In this document: positions 1 through 8,645 of the stretch, piece by piece
Position numbering within the stretch: position 1 is the first letter of the stretch
Layout: each line of letters opens with the position of its first letter
Assembly (NCBI RefSeq): GCF_017355855.1
Contig: NZ_JAFEWD010000004.1
Coordinates: 310,001-374,000 of the forward strand
DNA length: 64,000 nucleotides
DNA from: Pedobacter sp. SYSU D00535
Lineage (GTDB): Bacteria > Bacteroidota > Bacteroidia > Sphingobacteriales > Sphingobacteriaceae
Direction: 5' to 3'
Notes under the pieces: generated by a model
What the model was told of the DNA's origin: nothing
The model's database searches: none
Seen by the model: the letters and a program-made list of their open reading frames with translations, nothing else
Program-made: the position numbers and the translations under genes

Positions 1-443
1 GTGAGGAGATAGCATTTGTTGAATCAGGCTGTATGCGGATGTTTTATCAAAAGGAGGAAAAGGAAATAAATACGGGATTCTTTTTGGCTAATGAATTCGC
101 GGTATCCTATCAGAGTTTTCTTAGCGAGTCTCCCTCCAGTTATTCTATCCAGGCACTTGAGGATACCGAGCTCATAGTGTTTCACCGCTCTGTTCTGCTG
201 CGGGCTTATGCTTTTTCGAAAAACTGGGAACGCTTCGGCAGAGTGATAGCAGAAAAAATTTTTGTTCATTCTTCCCAACGGATCGAATCGTTCCTCTTTA
301 TGAATGCAGAGGAGAGGTATTTGCAGCTGTTGCAGCAACGAAAATCTGTTTTCGAACAGATTCCACTTTATCATATTGCATCCTATCTGGGCCTTGAAAG
401 AGAGTCGTTGAGCAGGTTAAGAAAAAAGCTTGCAAAGCGTTAA
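1..443 (+). CDS. Crp/Fnr family transcriptional regulator, 3' part (start lies before the window)
   Basis: The reading frame is open from base 3, before the first ATG at 33, and encodes the last strands of a cyclic-nucleotide-binding-like domain. A C-terminal helix-turn-helix follows (YHIASYLGLERESLSRLRKKL, about the last 25 residues). This is the usual end of Bacteroidota Crp/Fnr proteins, whose HTH recognises a promoter operator. The N-terminal 40-50 residues are missing because the window begins inside the gene. The membrane protein at 511 follows on the same strand and could be its target, but that is inference. The effector ligand cannot be read from this fragment. Confidence 0.85.
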   Translation, partial: EEIAFVESGCMRMFYQKEEKEINTGFFLANEFAVSYQSFLSESPSSYSIQALEDTELIVFHRSVLLRAYAFSKNWERFGRVIAEKIFVHSSQRIESFLFMNAEERYLQLLQQRKSVFEQIPLYHIASYLGLERESLSRLRKKLAKR

Positions 444-510
444 CGATTGTAACATAGGTCAATTTACAATTTGCGGGAGAGTTTCAATTTTTGTTTATCA
501 AATAGGACAT

Positions 511-945
511 ATGAACAGAGACTCTAAAAGACTAGCCGGTATAATATTATTGACGGTGCCTACCATCGCCTATGGCGGATACTTTTTACTTTCGGTGTTA
601 TCGGGCAACCATGATGAATTCGCTTTAACCGATTTTCAGAAAGCCATGTTTAGGGCAGGGCATGCCCACGCAGGTGTTTTGGTAATTTTTTCTCTGGTAG
701 CTGTACTTTATCTGGAACAGGCGATTATGAATAGTACGCTCAGGAAATTAACCGGTTTTTCTTTCCCTGCTTCGGCAATTCTTATCAGTGGCGGTTTTTT
801 TGCCTCAGCCTCAGGTGCCCAGCTAACGAAGCCGAACCAATTTATTATTATCCTATATCTCGGAGTAGTTTGTCTGGTTTTTGGCGTAATCAGTTTGGGT
901 ATTGGATTACTGCGAAAAGATCCACATTCGATAACTAAGCCTTGA
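511..945 (+). CDS. Small integral membrane protein, conserved hypothetical
   Basis: The protein has 144 residues with about four hydrophobic helices: near residues 8-28, 45-68, 80-100 and 110-135. A conserved-looking GHAHAG stretch opens the second helix. I chose the ATG at 511 because the longer frame from 430 overlaps the upstream regulator and adds a non-membrane leader without a clear start. It follows the Crp/Fnr gene by 67 bp and may be cotranscribed or regulated by it. His-rich GHAHAG next to a membrane helix could bind a metal or haem, but nothing shows this. Function unknown. Confidence 0.75.
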   Translation: MNRDSKRLAGIILLTVPTIAYGGYFLLSVLSGNHDEFALTDFQKAMFRAGHAHAGVLVIFSLVAVLYLEQAIMNSTLRKLTGFSFPASAILISGGFFASASGAQLTKPNQFIIILYLGVVCLVFGVISLGIGLLRKDPHSITKP

Positions 946-1039
946 AATTTCCGGGCCTGATGGCATTCTCTTTGCCCAGGTGCAGAAGGGATAGTAAAAA
1001 CGGATTCTATTCAAGCTGCAATTAATTACCTTTGGCGAA

Positions 1040-1882
1040 ATGATTGAGATCGGAAGTTATAATAATCTAAATTTTAAGCGTAAAACATACGATGGGGTGA
1101 TTCTCACCGACGGCGAAAGAGAAGTATTGCTGCCGGCAAAGGAACTTATTTCATATGAGGAGGACCAGGAAGAGTTTTTCGTATTTGTATATCTCAACAA
1201 AGACGAGAATCTTGTTGCTACCCTGGAGCGTCCTTTCGCTTGTGTAGGAGATTTTGCTTACCTGACAGTGGTGGGAGAGAATGAGAAGGGCGTGTTTGTA
1301 GATATCGGAATTGATAAAGACGTTTTTGTGCCAGCAAGGGAGCAGAAACGACCGATGTTTAAAGGCGACAAGCATGTAGTTTATGTTTATCTGGATGAGC
1401 GCAGTGGCAAGATTACAGCTTCCTCCTACCTGGATGAATATGTAGATGTGGAAGTTGGAGATCTTGAAGAGGGAGATGAAGTGAGTCTGCTGATTTGTGA
1501 ACGCAGTGAACTTGGGTATTCTGCGATCATAAACAACCGGTATATCGGGTTGCTGTATCATAATGAGGTTTATGAAGAACTGGAGATCGGCGAAGAGAAA
1601 CAGGGATTTATCAAAAAAATCAGAGAGAATAAGAAAATAGATCTGAGCCTTCGTCCAATCGGTTTTGATTTTATACTCGAATCCAAGGATGTCTTACTTG
1701 AAATCATTAAAAAAAATGGTGGGGTACTGAAATTGGGGGATAAAAGTGATCCAGAGGAGATTAAGCAGCAATTGAAAATGAGTAAAAAGGCTTTTAAGCA
1801 GGTTATAGGAGGGCTGTATAAACAACGACTTATTACGATTTCTGATTTTGAAATTCGTTTAGTTGAGCAGACCGGCGAATAA
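1040..1882 (+). CDS. cvfB: CvfB-like S1 RNA-binding protein
   Basis: The protein has 280 residues and the architecture of the CvfB/YitL family: tandem OB/S1-like domains (about 1-60, 65-130 and 140-210) and a C-terminal winged helix (about 220-280). The second S1 domain carries the typical GVFVDIGIDKDVFVP pattern. Family members bind RNA and affect expression of many genes in Firmicutes; the role in Bacteroidota is less studied. It stands alone, 94 bp after the previous gene. The start is the first ATG of a clean frame. The family call is firm from domain order and length; the cellular role is inferred. Confidence 0.85.
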   Translation: MIEIGSYNNLNFKRKTYDGVILTDGEREVLLPAKELISYEEDQEEFFVFVYLNKDENLVATLERPFACVGDFAYLTVVGENEKGVFVDIGIDKDVFVPAREQKRPMFKGDKHVVYVYLDERSGKITASSYLDEYVDVEVGDLEEGDEVSLLICERSELGYSAIINNRYIGLLYHNEVYEELEIGEEKQGFIKKIRENKKIDLSLRPIGFDFILESKDVLLEIIKKNGGVLKLGDKSDPEEIKQQLKMSKKAFKQVIGGLYKQRLITISDFEIRLVEQTGE

Positions 1883-1991
1883 TAGAGGCGAGAGGTTATT
1901 CTTGTTTTCTCTTTATTGACGTTTTGTTAACTAAAGATTTAATTTCCTATTTCATTCGCCACATTTGTATATTCCAAATCGTATTTGGAAT

Positions 1992-2171
1992 ATGTACACT
2001 AAATTACTCGCCTCCATTACAAACATCCTGCTAAGAAAAAGGGAGTGCAAGCACAGGTATAAATATGTAGGGACGAAAATTCAGGGGGATAAGGAAAAAG
2101 GTAACGGATTTCTTGCTATGTCTTACACTTGTACCCGTTGCAGCTCTGAGTTAAACCTGCCAGCATTTTAA
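1992..2171 (+). CDS. Small cysteine-containing protein, possible zinc ribbon
   Basis: This is a 59-residue ORF with a basic N-terminal half and two cysteine sites, CKH near residue 20 and CTRC near residue 50. They could form a small zinc-binding fold. The ATG at 1992 is preferred to one at 1965 because the extra nine residues look random. The gene is followed directly by a strong hairpin terminator at 2174-2203, which supports it being expressed. I do not recognise a family. Confidence 0.5.
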   Translation: MYTKLLASITNILLRKRECKHRYKYVGTKIQGDKEKGNGFLAMSYTCTRCSSELNLPAF

Positions 2172-2173
2172 AG

Positions 2174-2203
2174 CGAGTAACCGGATGTTGTTCCGGTTAC
2201 TCG
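2174..2203. terminator. Bidirectional hairpin terminator
   Basis: A perfect 11-bp inverted repeat (CGAGTAACCGG / CCGGTTACTCG) with an 8-base loop lies between two convergent genes ending at 2171 and 2210. Position and symmetry fit a terminator shared by both. Confidence 0.75.
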
Positions 2204-2209
2204 ATCCTA

Positions 2210-3496
2210 CTAGTGCTTTTTCTTTTTGTTCATTCTGGCCTTCTTACTAGCGCTCAAGTTATAATCTTTTGCATTCGCTGCCTTTTTGGGATGGAATGCG
2301 GCGCCCCGCGATTCATCTGCTATAGAGGGTTGCTTTTCTTTAAGCACCTCTGTTTCTTTTGCAATTTGCAGCCCTTCTGGAAGTTCGGCCACCTCCATTT
2401 TTTTGCCAATTGCTTGTTCTATCTTTCGTACATCTCCAAGCTCCAGATCTGTACAAAGTGTGATAGCGAGCTTTTCGATATCTGCATCTGCCTCACTCCC
2501 TACTATCCGGGAGATGTACATCTCTTTTTCCTTGGGAAGCTCAACGTGCATGATAAAGGGTACTGGCCAGTCTTCCGTTTCCAGCTGTAACTCATCAGCT
2601 ATCAACAGAATCCGATCGTCCTGCTGGAGGAACTCCTCTACGGTTTCCGTCCCATGCGACTCAAAACTTATCGGTTTTAGTATCGCTGCTGTCTTTTTTA
2701 AATTCGGTTTCAAGCTGGTGTAGATCCTTTCGGCTGTTAGACGAGTATTTACAAAAACCAGTACCTTCGTAAAGATTTCATCATCTTCCAAAAGTAACTG
2801 TAGCAGATTAATTTTCGTTCTGAAATTGGGAACCTGGTACAGTAGCTGAGGCAGCGTTTGAATTTCTGACTCTTCCATATCTTCAACTTCTATTACCGCA
2901 GGATCTTTCATGAAGGGGTTAATCATCTTCTCTAAGCGCTCGTGAAGCACTTCAGAAAATATTAAGTGCTGGCAATTTTTGATACTGTTAGCCAGTTCAA
3001 CCACAGGAAGCTGCAGGCCTTGCTTCACAATCTGGTCCGCATCATCCACTACAAACATCACTATCTTGTTCAGATTGAGTCCTAATTTTAAATAGATGGC
3101 TCTCGCTCTGTCCGGCGTGGCCACTACTATATCAGTACCCTGTAAAATGTCGTCCATCTGGCTTTCCAGACTCGGACCGGCGAATGCGCCACGGACACGG
3201 ATAGTTTTATTTTTGTTTAAAAGATCAAACTGAGCTATAACGTGCTCCACTTTTTCGCGGTCCGGAACCAGAATTAGTGATCGCGGAGCTTCTTCAACCC
3301 CGTATTTTAATCGGCTCAATACCCCTAGTACGTACGTTGTTGTCTTTCCTGAACCTTCCGGACCGATCGCTATCACATCCTGACCTCCGCCAATTCGCGA
3401 CAAAGTTCTCGCTTGTACTTCCTTAGGAGCAAGAAAGCCCGCTTCCATAACTGATTTTGTTATTTGCTTACTCAGCTTTAATTTTTCTGACCACAC
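2210..3496 (-). CDS. Degenerate DEAD-box RNA helicase-like protein
   Basis: The protein has 428 residues with a two-RecA-domain DEAD-box layout. It has a Q-motif-like segment around residue 25, a clear Walker A (GPEGSGKTT, about 43-51), and DDAD in place of DEAD at motif II (about 150). Motif III SAT is replaced by FSE. The second RecA domain lacks the HRxGRxGR arginine-finger motif; the matching stretch reads HVELPKEKEMYISRIVG. The tail is lysine-rich (KKARMNKKKKH), as in RNA-binding helicases. ATP binding looks possible, but normal helicase coupling is doubtful. It may act as an RNA-binding or ribosome-associated factor, which is inference. The start is the first ATG; the 5' end is divergent from the gene at 3629. 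Confidence 0.85.
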   Translation of the reverse strand: MWSEKLKLSKQITKSVMEAGFLAPKEVQARTLSRIGGGQDVIAIGPEGSGKTTTYVLGVLSRLKYGVEEAPRSLILVPDREKVEHVIAQFDLLNKNKTIRVRGAFAGPSLESQMDDILQGTDIVVATPDRARAIYLKLGLNLNKIVMFVVDDADQIVKQGLQLPVVELANSIKNCQHLIFSEVLHERLEKMINPFMKDPAVIEVEDMEESEIQTLPQLLYQVPNFRTKINLLQLLLEDDEIFTKVLVFVNTRLTAERIYTSLKPNLKKTAAILKPISFESHGTETVEEFLQQDDRILLIADELQLETEDWPVPFIMHVELPKEKEMYISRIVGSEADADIEKLAITLCTDLELGDVRKIEQAIGKKMEVAELPEGLQIAKETEVLKEKQPSIADESRGAAFHPKKAANAKDYNLSASKKARMNKKKKH

Positions 3497-3628
3497 GTTG
3501 CTGTAAATTTAACTTTAGCAAAGAAAGCAAAACTATTACCGGAATTGGCAAAGTTCTTCAAAAAGCGGCTAAGTAGGCTAAGCTGGTTTATATTTCAAAC
3601 CAAATCCGCAATTACTGATTTATCTAGT

Positions 3629-3901
3629 ATGGAAACTTTTATGACGCAATTTTTGATGGCAGGTGTAAAAACAGTTGCTACTGTTCAGGTTCTTGATGAG
3701 GGAAAATTCGGTTTTGTACTGCATCTGTCAGATCCTTACGAGGGAGGAGAAATGATACCTGCAGACGAGGATAGAGATGGTGTAATACAGCAAACTGAAG
3801 GTGGAAGATGGGAAATTATCGGTGAAAGTAAGGTTTCTCTTTCTCCGGAGGACTTGCAGAATCTTGGTGCCGCAATTGAAGAAGATTTTTTGAAAACTTA
3901 G
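3629..3901 (+). CDS. Small conserved hypothetical protein
   Basis: I annotate a 90-residue protein from the ATG at 3629. A longer frame from 3545 begins with a basic stretch unlike the rest and overlaps the promoter side of the divergent helicase-like gene. The protein is acidic, mixed alpha/beta, has no signal peptide or membrane helix, and includes the patterns GEMIPADEDRDG and SPEDLQNLGAAIEEDF. I do not recognise a family. It is 38 bp upstream of an NTF2-like gene and may be cotranscribed with it. Confidence 0.65.
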   Translation: METFMTQFLMAGVKTVATVQVLDEGKFGFVLHLSDPYEGGEMIPADEDRDGVIQQTEGGRWEIIGESKVSLSPEDLQNLGAAIEEDFLKT

Positions 3902-3939
3902 AAGCAGCGTATCTTCGGCGGGTAGATCCGGATTAATTG

Positions 3940-4335
3940 ATGAATGCAGACCTATCTTCAGTAGAAAAAGAAGTTGCCGTTCAAGCGATCACTTATGCTC
4001 GGATGGCATCGAATGCCGCTATTGCCAGAAAAGACGTGGACCAGGTAGCAAGGTTTTGGATGAATGATTTCGTACAAATTGCCGGAGACGGAAGCTATTC
4101 AAAGGGTAAGATGAAAATTATGGGCGACTGGAGAAGCATGTTCAAGCACGGCTCCCCGGTCTTTGAGCGACTGCCTGACGAAGTACTGGTTGCTGAGTCG
4201 GGAACGATGGCCTGGGAGAAGGGGGTCTGGAGGTACAAGAATGAAAAGTATCACGGCCGCTATTCGGCGATGTGGCGAAAAATAAAAGGGGAATGGCTGA
4301 CGCAGTGTGAGATGTATGTATCTCTGAACCAGTAG
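3940..4335 (+). CDS. NTF2-like (DUF4440/SnoaL-type) protein
   Basis: The protein has 131 residues with the NTF2-like cone fold pattern. An N-terminal helix with ARKDVDQVARFW is followed by strands including DFVQIAGDGSYSKGK and GRYSAMWRKIKGEW near the C terminus. Such proteins bind or turn over small hydrophobic ligands, and no catalytic set can be assigned here. I use the ATG at 3940 rather than an overlapping TTG at 3937. It converges with the Nei-like gene ending at 4344, so the 3' ends are only 8 bp apart. Confidence 0.8.
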   Translation: MNADLSSVEKEVAVQAITYARMASNAAIARKDVDQVARFWMNDFVQIAGDGSYSKGKMKIMGDWRSMFKHGSPVFERLPDEVLVAESGTMAWEKGVWRYKNEKYHGRYSAMWRKIKGEWLTQCEMYVSLNQ

Positions 4336-4343
4336 CTTTAGGT

Positions 4344-5075
4344 TTACCGAAAGAGAATCTGACATTGCTCACAGTAATAGCTGTTTTCCAACTCGTCATC
4401 TTCCTCATATTTTAATGGTCTCAGATCGCCTGGGCAAAGCTGCTTGTTATGGACGAGAAGATGGTTTTCAGCCGAGCCATCTAACAACCAATCCAGCATT
4501 TCAAAACTTATTTTAACCGTTTCATCGATCAACTCCTTTAGTTTTGCTTTCGGGATAGAACCGACCAGGCTGTGTGGATGGATTTTCAACCGGTAAAGTA
4601 CTTCGTCACTTATCTTATTGCCTACACCTGAAAAAATATTTTGACACCGTAACGCTTTACCAATAGAATGCTGGGGTATTTGCAGCAGTTTTTCATACGC
4701 GAGGTCGCCGTCCCATAATTCATTCATTACCTCAGCACGGAAATCGTAAACCTCTTCTATCGGCTGTTCAATGAGTGTACTTTGTGTCCTGTAAAAGAAT
4801 ATGGAACCTTTTTCAAACCTAATTGCCAGATGCAATGGCAAGTTTTCTACGGCATTGATAGCGAAAGCGGCTGAAGGTGGGAAAGTAAGGCTGATCGTAA
4901 AGTTGGGAAAACAGAGCAGCAGTTCTTTTCCAAAAGTCCTTAGGGCCAGAAGCGGGCAATTCCAAAGTCTGCTCGTCTCAAAGTCTGTTTCATCTCCCTC
5001 AATTGCTGTTACTTTTTGCCCGATAAAATGTTTTGCCTGTTGACAAAGGAGGATAATGGAAGGCGCTTCAAGCAT
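4344..5075 (-). CDS. Nei/Fpg-like DNA glycosylase paralogue lacking the N-terminal proline nucleophile
   Basis: The protein has 243 residues with the Fpg/Nei layout. It has an N-terminal beta-sandwich, a helix-two-turn-helix region containing NIFSGVGNKISDEVLYR (about 145-162), and a C-terminal zinc finger with CPG near residue 215 and CEQC near 236. Family enzymes excise damaged bases using Pro2 as nucleophile with Glu3. Here the N terminus reads MLEAPS, so Leu replaces Pro2 while Glu3 is kept. The paralogue at 18248 has the canonical MPEGP. The protein may therefore bind lesions without normal lyase chemistry. That conclusion depends on the start codon at 5075, the only fitting ATG. Confidence 0.85.
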   Translation of the reverse strand: MLEAPSIILLCQQAKHFIGQKVTAIEGDETDFETSRLWNCPLLALRTFGKELLLCFPNFTISLTFPPSAAFAINAVENLPLHLAIRFEKGSIFFYRTQSTLIEQPIEEVYDFRAEVMNELWDGDLAYEKLLQIPQHSIGKALRCQNIFSGVGNKISDEVLYRLKIHPHSLVGSIPKAKLKELIDETVKISFEMLDWLLDGSAENHLLVHNKQLCPGDLRPLKYEEDDELENSYYCEQCQILFR

Positions 5076-5263
5076 AGCAAGGTAACGTAAAAGGCAGCAG
5101 AAGTGTTTAGCCTCGAATCTGCTACCTTCAAGAATTCTCGATCGTTATCCTTAAATAAATATGGCGCTAGCAGCAGGTAGGAGTTCAATTCGAAGTTCAT
5201 CTCGAAATCAAAAGCTCAGTTTTTTAAAAAATAGCTGTATTTTAGCGGGAGGTATTGAAGTTG

Positions 5264-5626
5264 ATGAAAAGGGTTTTAATTGTAGAAAAAGACGTTTTTA
5301 CAGCTGAGATGATTGCAGAAGCGCTGCAAATTCTTCATTACAGGCCAACTATCCATCATTCCTCAGATGTGCTTGCGATCCAGCTGGTTGATATTGAACC
5401 GGAGATAGTGATTATTAATCGTCCGTTGCTCCTGAAACATCGGCATCTGTTCGTTGAATCGTCCAATCCCTCTGAAAAGCTGGTCAAAGCTGCCATAGTC
5501 ATTACTTCCAATGCTTTCCTTACTAGCAGCAGGGTAGCAGAACTAGGTGGTGATGCCTATCTTCAAAAGCCATTCACGCTAGAAGGTTTAGCAAGTGTTC
5601 TGGACACCGTACAAACCTTGGCTTGA
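5264..5626 (+). CDS. Stand-alone pseudo-receiver domain protein
   Basis: The 120-residue protein has the length and strand pattern of a response-regulator receiver domain with no output domain. The N-terminal acidic pocket is reduced (VLIVEKD). The phosphoacceptor position at the end of strand 3 is Asn (VIINRP, about residue 51). The switch Thr (VITSNA) and the conserved Lys (LQKPF, about 102) remain. Without the Asp it probably cannot be phosphorylated the usual way and may act as a protein-interaction module. I prefer the ATG at 5264 to the upstream TTG at 5255. No kinase gene is next to it. Confidence 0.75.
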   Translation: MKRVLIVEKDVFTAEMIAEALQILHYRPTIHHSSDVLAIQLVDIEPEIVIINRPLLLKHRHLFVESSNPSEKLVKAAIVITSNAFLTSSRVAELGGDAYLQKPFTLEGLASVLDTVQTLA

Positions 5627-5774
5627 TTGTAAATCTCTTCAGTCAATTCCAATACTCCTACATATATTTGAATCTTTGTGGTAGCTATCCGGCGATTATG
5701 ATCCACTTTGTAATAAAGCCGGGAAAGTTTAGTTAACAAACAGTAGACTGCTCTTAATTCCCAAATGTTATCCC

Positions 5775-8585
5775 ATGCTAATTGGTAAACTTTTAACATC
5801 AATTCTTCCGGAAGAAAGAATTAAAGCCCGCTTAATAGATCTTATTGCCTACGCTGCTGATGCAGGTTTCTATCATTTGCAGCCTCAGGCAGTGGTGCAG
5901 CCGGTCAGTGAGGAAGAAATAGTAGCTCTCTTCGAATTTTCGAGAGCACACAAGTTGCCGCTTACCTTCCGAACGGCTGGGACTAGCCTTTCCGGTCAAT
6001 CGGTAACAGATGGAATCTTGGTCGACCTCAGTCAGTACTGGAACCGGGTAAAAATTGAAGAGCAGGGGCAGCAGGTGCGGGTCCAGCCGGGTGTGACAGG
6101 CGCGATGGTGAATGCGCAGTTGCGTAAGTATCAGCGCAAAATCGGACCTGATCCGGCAAGCATCAATTCTGCAATGATGGGCGGTATTTTATCGAACAAT
6201 GCCAGCGGCATGTGCTGTGGCGTGAGCAAGAACTCTTATCACACTACAAAATATATTCGATTCATCCTCCCTGATGGGCAATCCTATTCGACCGAGCGCC
6301 CTGAAGATTACGCAAGATTCAGCGACGAAGTGCCGGAAATAGCCAACCGGCTCTTATCCTTACGCACTGAAATACTCGCAAACGAAAAGCTTCATGAATT
6401 AATCAGGAAAAAGTATAAGACCAAGAATACAGTTGGTTACTCGGTTAATGCTTTTATTGATTTCGAACATCCTCTTGATATCCTTGCCCATTTGCTGATT
6501 GGAGCAGAAGGAACCCTGGGCTTTATAGCAGAGGCGGTGTTGAGTACTGTTCCCGACTATCCCAATAAATCTACTTCGCTGCTGTTTTTTAAAGACATTT
6601 ATGCCGCCTGCCAGGCGATAGTGCCGTTGACAGCCTCAGGAGCGGAAGCGGTGGAGTTAATGGATCGGGCTTCTTTAAGATCAATTGAGCATATGGCTGG
6701 TGTGCCGGAGGTAATAAAATCGCTGCCGGAGACAGCCTCAGCCCTGCTTGTCGAGTACCAGGCTGAATCTACTGATGATCTTCAATTGAAAGTAGCGGCT
6801 TTTAAAGCGCTCGAATCCCAGATATCGTTACTTTATCCGGCAGAATTTACAACCGACCCTGCTCGGCAAGCCCTACTCTGGAAAGTAAGAAAAGGAATGT
6901 TTCCGGCTGTTGGCGCCGTAAGAAAGAGCGGGACTACCGTCATCCTGGAAGATGTGGCGTTCCCTGTTGCTCAGCTTGGCGATGCTATTCTTGATCTGCA
7001 GGTATTGTTCAGGAAGTTCGAGTATTCAAATGCAATCATCTTTGGTCATGCTAAGGACGGAAACATTCATTTCGTAGTTACACAAGCATTTGATACACAA
7101 GAGGAAGTAGAAAGGTACGATCGCTTTTTACGGGAGGTGGTGACACTGGTAGTAGAAAAGCATGGCGGAACGCTAAAGGCCGAACATGGAACAGGCCGAA
7201 ATATGGCCCCTTTTGTAGAGACAGAATGGGGACCGGAAATCTACGGGATTATGAAAGCGTTGAAAGAGGTAGTGGATCCGGCAAACTTGCTAAATCCCGG
7301 CGTTATTATTAATGCAGATAAACAAGCGCACATCAAAAATTTAAAAGACTTGCCTCTGGTGGAAGAGGAAGTCGACAAATGTATGGAGTGTGGCTTCTGC
7401 GAACACCGTTGTCCAAGTAAAGATATTACACTTACTCCCCGCCGCCGCATCGTCGTTCGCAGGGCAATTTTGAAATTAAAACGTCAGGGCGACCGGAAGA
7501 AATACAAGGAACTCCTGCATCAATATCAATATGATGGTCTGGACACTTGTGCAGTGGACGGCCTTTGTGCAACAGCTTGTCCGGTAGACATCAACACCGG
7601 CAACCTCGTGAAGCGCCTGCGAAAGGAGAATCATAGTGAATTTGCCAATTCCTTAGCCCTGCTGGTAGCTAAAAACTTTGGGGCCGTGGCGGCTACAGTA
7701 AAGGCAGGTATTGGCGCAGGCTTAAGCTTGAATAATATTTTAGGCGATCAATCCCTGCTTCGGTTAACCCGCGGCATGAAACGCCTGGTACCGGCAACGC
7801 CCCTATGGTCTGATCAAATTAAGGTGAGTCCGCCGGTAGCTGAGCGCCGTACTTTAACTGATGCAGGAGTAGTCTATTTTCCTACCTGTATTTCCCGTGT
7901 AATGGGAGGTTCGGCTGACAGGAAAAAGAGTGTTGTAGAGACCTTTATTAGTATCTCAGAAAAAACCGGTACCGAGTTTCGTATTCCTTCAGACATTGAT
8001 AGTACCTGCTGCGGGCAGATCTTTTCTTCGAAGGGTTTTAGTAAGGCTTACGCCTACACTGCAAATGCTACAATTGAAAAATTGTGGAAGTGGACAGATG
8101 AGGGAAGCCTGCCCGTAGTGTTGGATATCACCTCCTGTACGCAAACTTTGCAGAACTGTCGTAATGTTCTTTCGGAGGCGAATAAGGAAAAGTACGATAA
8201 TTTAAAGATCATCGATAGTGTCGAATACATTCTTGATTTTCTTCTACCTCGTGCTGTGATAAAAACTAAAAAGGAAAAAGTGGTGTTGCATCCGGTATGC
8301 TCATTAACAAAGATGGGGCTGGAGAGCAAGTTTCAGCAGATCGCATTGCAACTGGCAAAGGAAGTGAAGATTCCACTTCATGCTGGCTGCTGTGGAATGG
8401 CCGGCGACCGGGGATTCTTATTTCCGGAGCTAACAGATTCGGCAACGAGGCCTGAAGCTACGGAAGTAAAGCAGGAAAGCTATGACGGCTACTACTCCAG
8501 CTCCAAAACTTGCGAGATCGCGATGTCAGAAGCGGTAGGTAAAAATTATGAATCAATCATGTACTTGCTGGATGAGTGCATTTAA
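5775..8585 (+). CDS. FAD- and Fe-S-containing D-lactate/2-hydroxyacid dehydrogenase (GlcD-GlcF fusion type)
   Basis: The 936-residue protein fuses two units. The N-terminal half is a PCMH-type FAD domain (about 40-270, with RTAGTSLSGQS) plus an FAD-oxidase C-terminal domain (about 270-520, including GHAKDGNIHF and EHGTGRN). The second half has two 4Fe-4S motifs (CMECGFCEHRCP near 535 and CAVDGLCATACP near 595) and two CCG-type domains (CCGQIF near 745, CCGMAG near 875). The family oxidises D-lactate or related 2-hydroxyacids and passes electrons to the quinone pool at the membrane. The gene stands alone with no lactate permease nearby, so the substrate is inferred from the family. Confidence 0.9.
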   Translation: MLIGKLLTSILPEERIKARLIDLIAYAADAGFYHLQPQAVVQPVSEEEIVALFEFSRAHKLPLTFRTAGTSLSGQSVTDGILVDLSQYWNRVKIEEQGQQVRVQPGVTGAMVNAQLRKYQRKIGPDPASINSAMMGGILSNNASGMCCGVSKNSYHTTKYIRFILPDGQSYSTERPEDYARFSDEVPEIANRLLSLRTEILANEKLHELIRKKYKTKNTVGYSVNAFIDFEHPLDILAHLLIGAEGTLGFIAEAVLSTVPDYPNKSTSLLFFKDIYAACQAIVPLTASGAEAVELMDRASLRSIEHMAGVPEVIKSLPETASALLVEYQAESTDDLQLKVAAFKALESQISLLYPAEFTTDPARQALLWKVRKGMFPAVGAVRKSGTTVILEDVAFPVAQLGDAILDLQVLFRKFEYSNAIIFGHAKDGNIHFVVTQAFDTQEEVERYDRFLREVVTLVVEKHGGTLKAEHGTGRNMAPFVETEWGPEIYGIMKALKEVVDPANLLNPGVIINADKQAHIKNLKDLPLVEEEVDKCMECGFCEHRCPSKDITLTPRRRIVVRRAILKLKRQGDRKKYKELLHQYQYDGLDTCAVDGLCATACPVDINTGNLVKRLRKENHSEFANSLALLVAKNFGAVAATVKAGIGAGLSLNNILGDQSLLRLTRGMKRLVPATPLWSDQIKVSPPVAERRTLTDAGVVYFPTCISRVMGGSADRKKSVVETFISISEKTGTEFRIPSDIDSTCCGQIFSSKGFSKAYAYTANATIEKLWKWTDEGSLPVVLDITSCTQTLQNCRNVLSEANKEKYDNLKIIDSVEYILDFLLPRAVIKTKKEKVVLHPVCSLTKMGLESKFQQIALQLAKEVKIPLHAGCCGMAGDRGFLFPELTDSATRPEATEVKQESYDGYYSSSKTCEIAMSEAVGKNYESIMYLLDECI

Positions 8586-8645
8586 ACGAGGTTCTATTCA
8601 AACTTTTATTATGGGCCCATTGCCAATGTTTAACTTTTTTAACTT

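Noticed and set aside
1151..1561. A 136-residue minus-strand frame opposite the CvfB-like gene
   Set aside because: Its composition is that of reversed coding sequence and it has no independent support.
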